A stretch of DNA of 42,076 nt, from assembly GCA_964645765.1 (NCBI GenBank), contig CAZYBE010000027.1, positions 1 to 42,076 of the forward strand, in the 5' to 3' direction. Of this stretch, positions 42,012-42,076 are shown piece after piece. How positions within the stretch are numbered: position 1 is the first letter of the stretch; the number at the start of each line of letters is the position of its first letter. Below the pieces are notes generated by a model. The model did not search any database. It had not been told where the DNA came from and worked only from the letters and a program-made list of their open reading frames with translations. A program made the position numbers and the translations under genes. The DNA is from CAZGMN01 sp964645765 (GTDB lineage Bacteria > Acidobacteriota > Aminicenantia > Aminicenantales > Aminicenantaceae).

Positions 42012-42076
42012 AGGGTTTGGGGGTGAGGAGTCCCCTATGAAGCCTGAGCGGGCACGGTTTCTCTCCGAAGGAGAGA
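42012..42076 (+). repeat. Structured dispersed element, family B copy 3 (cut by window end)
   Basis: The left arm (GGTGAGGGTTTGGGGGTGAG), the core word GCCTGAGCGGGCACGG and the hairpin TCTCTCCGAAGGAGAGA match the element at 11980-12122 in inverted orientation. The second hairpin and right arm would lie past the window. Confidence 0.7.

Overview
The window looks like chromosome from a diderm (Gram-negative) bacterium of moderate GC. It carries lpxC (lipid A synthesis), a GyrB with the long TOPRIM insert typical of many Gram-negatives, an outer-membrane barrel-like protein, the dnaG-rpoD pair and gyrB-gyrA. Gene content and the many intergenic palindromes recall Candidatus Aminicenantes/Acidobacteriota-type genomes. 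That placement is an inference, because there is no rRNA in the window.

Layout. 1-1.1 kb is gene debris: the start of a Maf protein fused in frame to the tail of a broken APC permease, a 52-residue membrane peptide, and a collapsed copy of the lysA 5' end next to a fragment of an AMP-ligase gene. 1.1-3.3 kb (minus) holds a DUF72 gene followed by lysA. 3.6-7.0 kb (plus) holds a periplasmic binding protein and a penicillin-acylase-family hydrolase. 7.0-8.6 kb holds thiD, acylphosphatase and a small metal-binding membrane protein. 8.7-11.4 kb (plus) is an acyl-CoA catabolism block: acyl-CoA dehydrogenase, meaB and methylmalonyl-CoA epimerase. 11.4-16.5 kb (minus) holds a flavodoxin, a 1305-residue NtrY-like histidine kinase and a small exported protein. 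16.6-17.5 kb holds a ribbon-helix-helix-like protein and a small membrane protein with similar palindromes in their leaders. 17.7-23.2 kb holds metabolic genes: an aspartoacylase-like protein, a HAD phosphatase, an Old Yellow Enzyme, a class V aminotransferase and a DUF362 ferredoxin, followed by tRNA-Pro(CGG).

23.5-27.5 kb is accessory. It contains an unknown membrane-anchored protein, a decayed and internally deleted copy of a GTPase gene, a GC-richer TPR-thioredoxin gene and a beta-barrel-like protein behind a consensus promoter. 27.6-33.4 kb (minus) is gyrB-gyrA plus a TGS-domain GTPase. 33.7-36.3 kb holds a long-chain acyl-CoA synthetase, a coiled-coil zinc-ribbon protein and a CAU tRNA. 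36.7-40.1 kb (minus) is dnaG-rpoD. 40.2-42.0 kb holds larB and lpxC, which diverge.

The most unusual content is between the genes. (i) A dispersed structured element (3361-3510, 11980-12122, and one cut by the window end at about 42.0 kb) keeps its hairpin loops while the stems and outer arms change in a compensatory way. (ii) A second family is bounded by inverted TTTTGGGAAATAGCC ends. (iii) A GGGGACAGTCCCC hairpin sits at or just after the stop codons of three genes and probably acts as a terminator. In addition, two collapsed gene copies each join two separated parts of a gene still present nearby.
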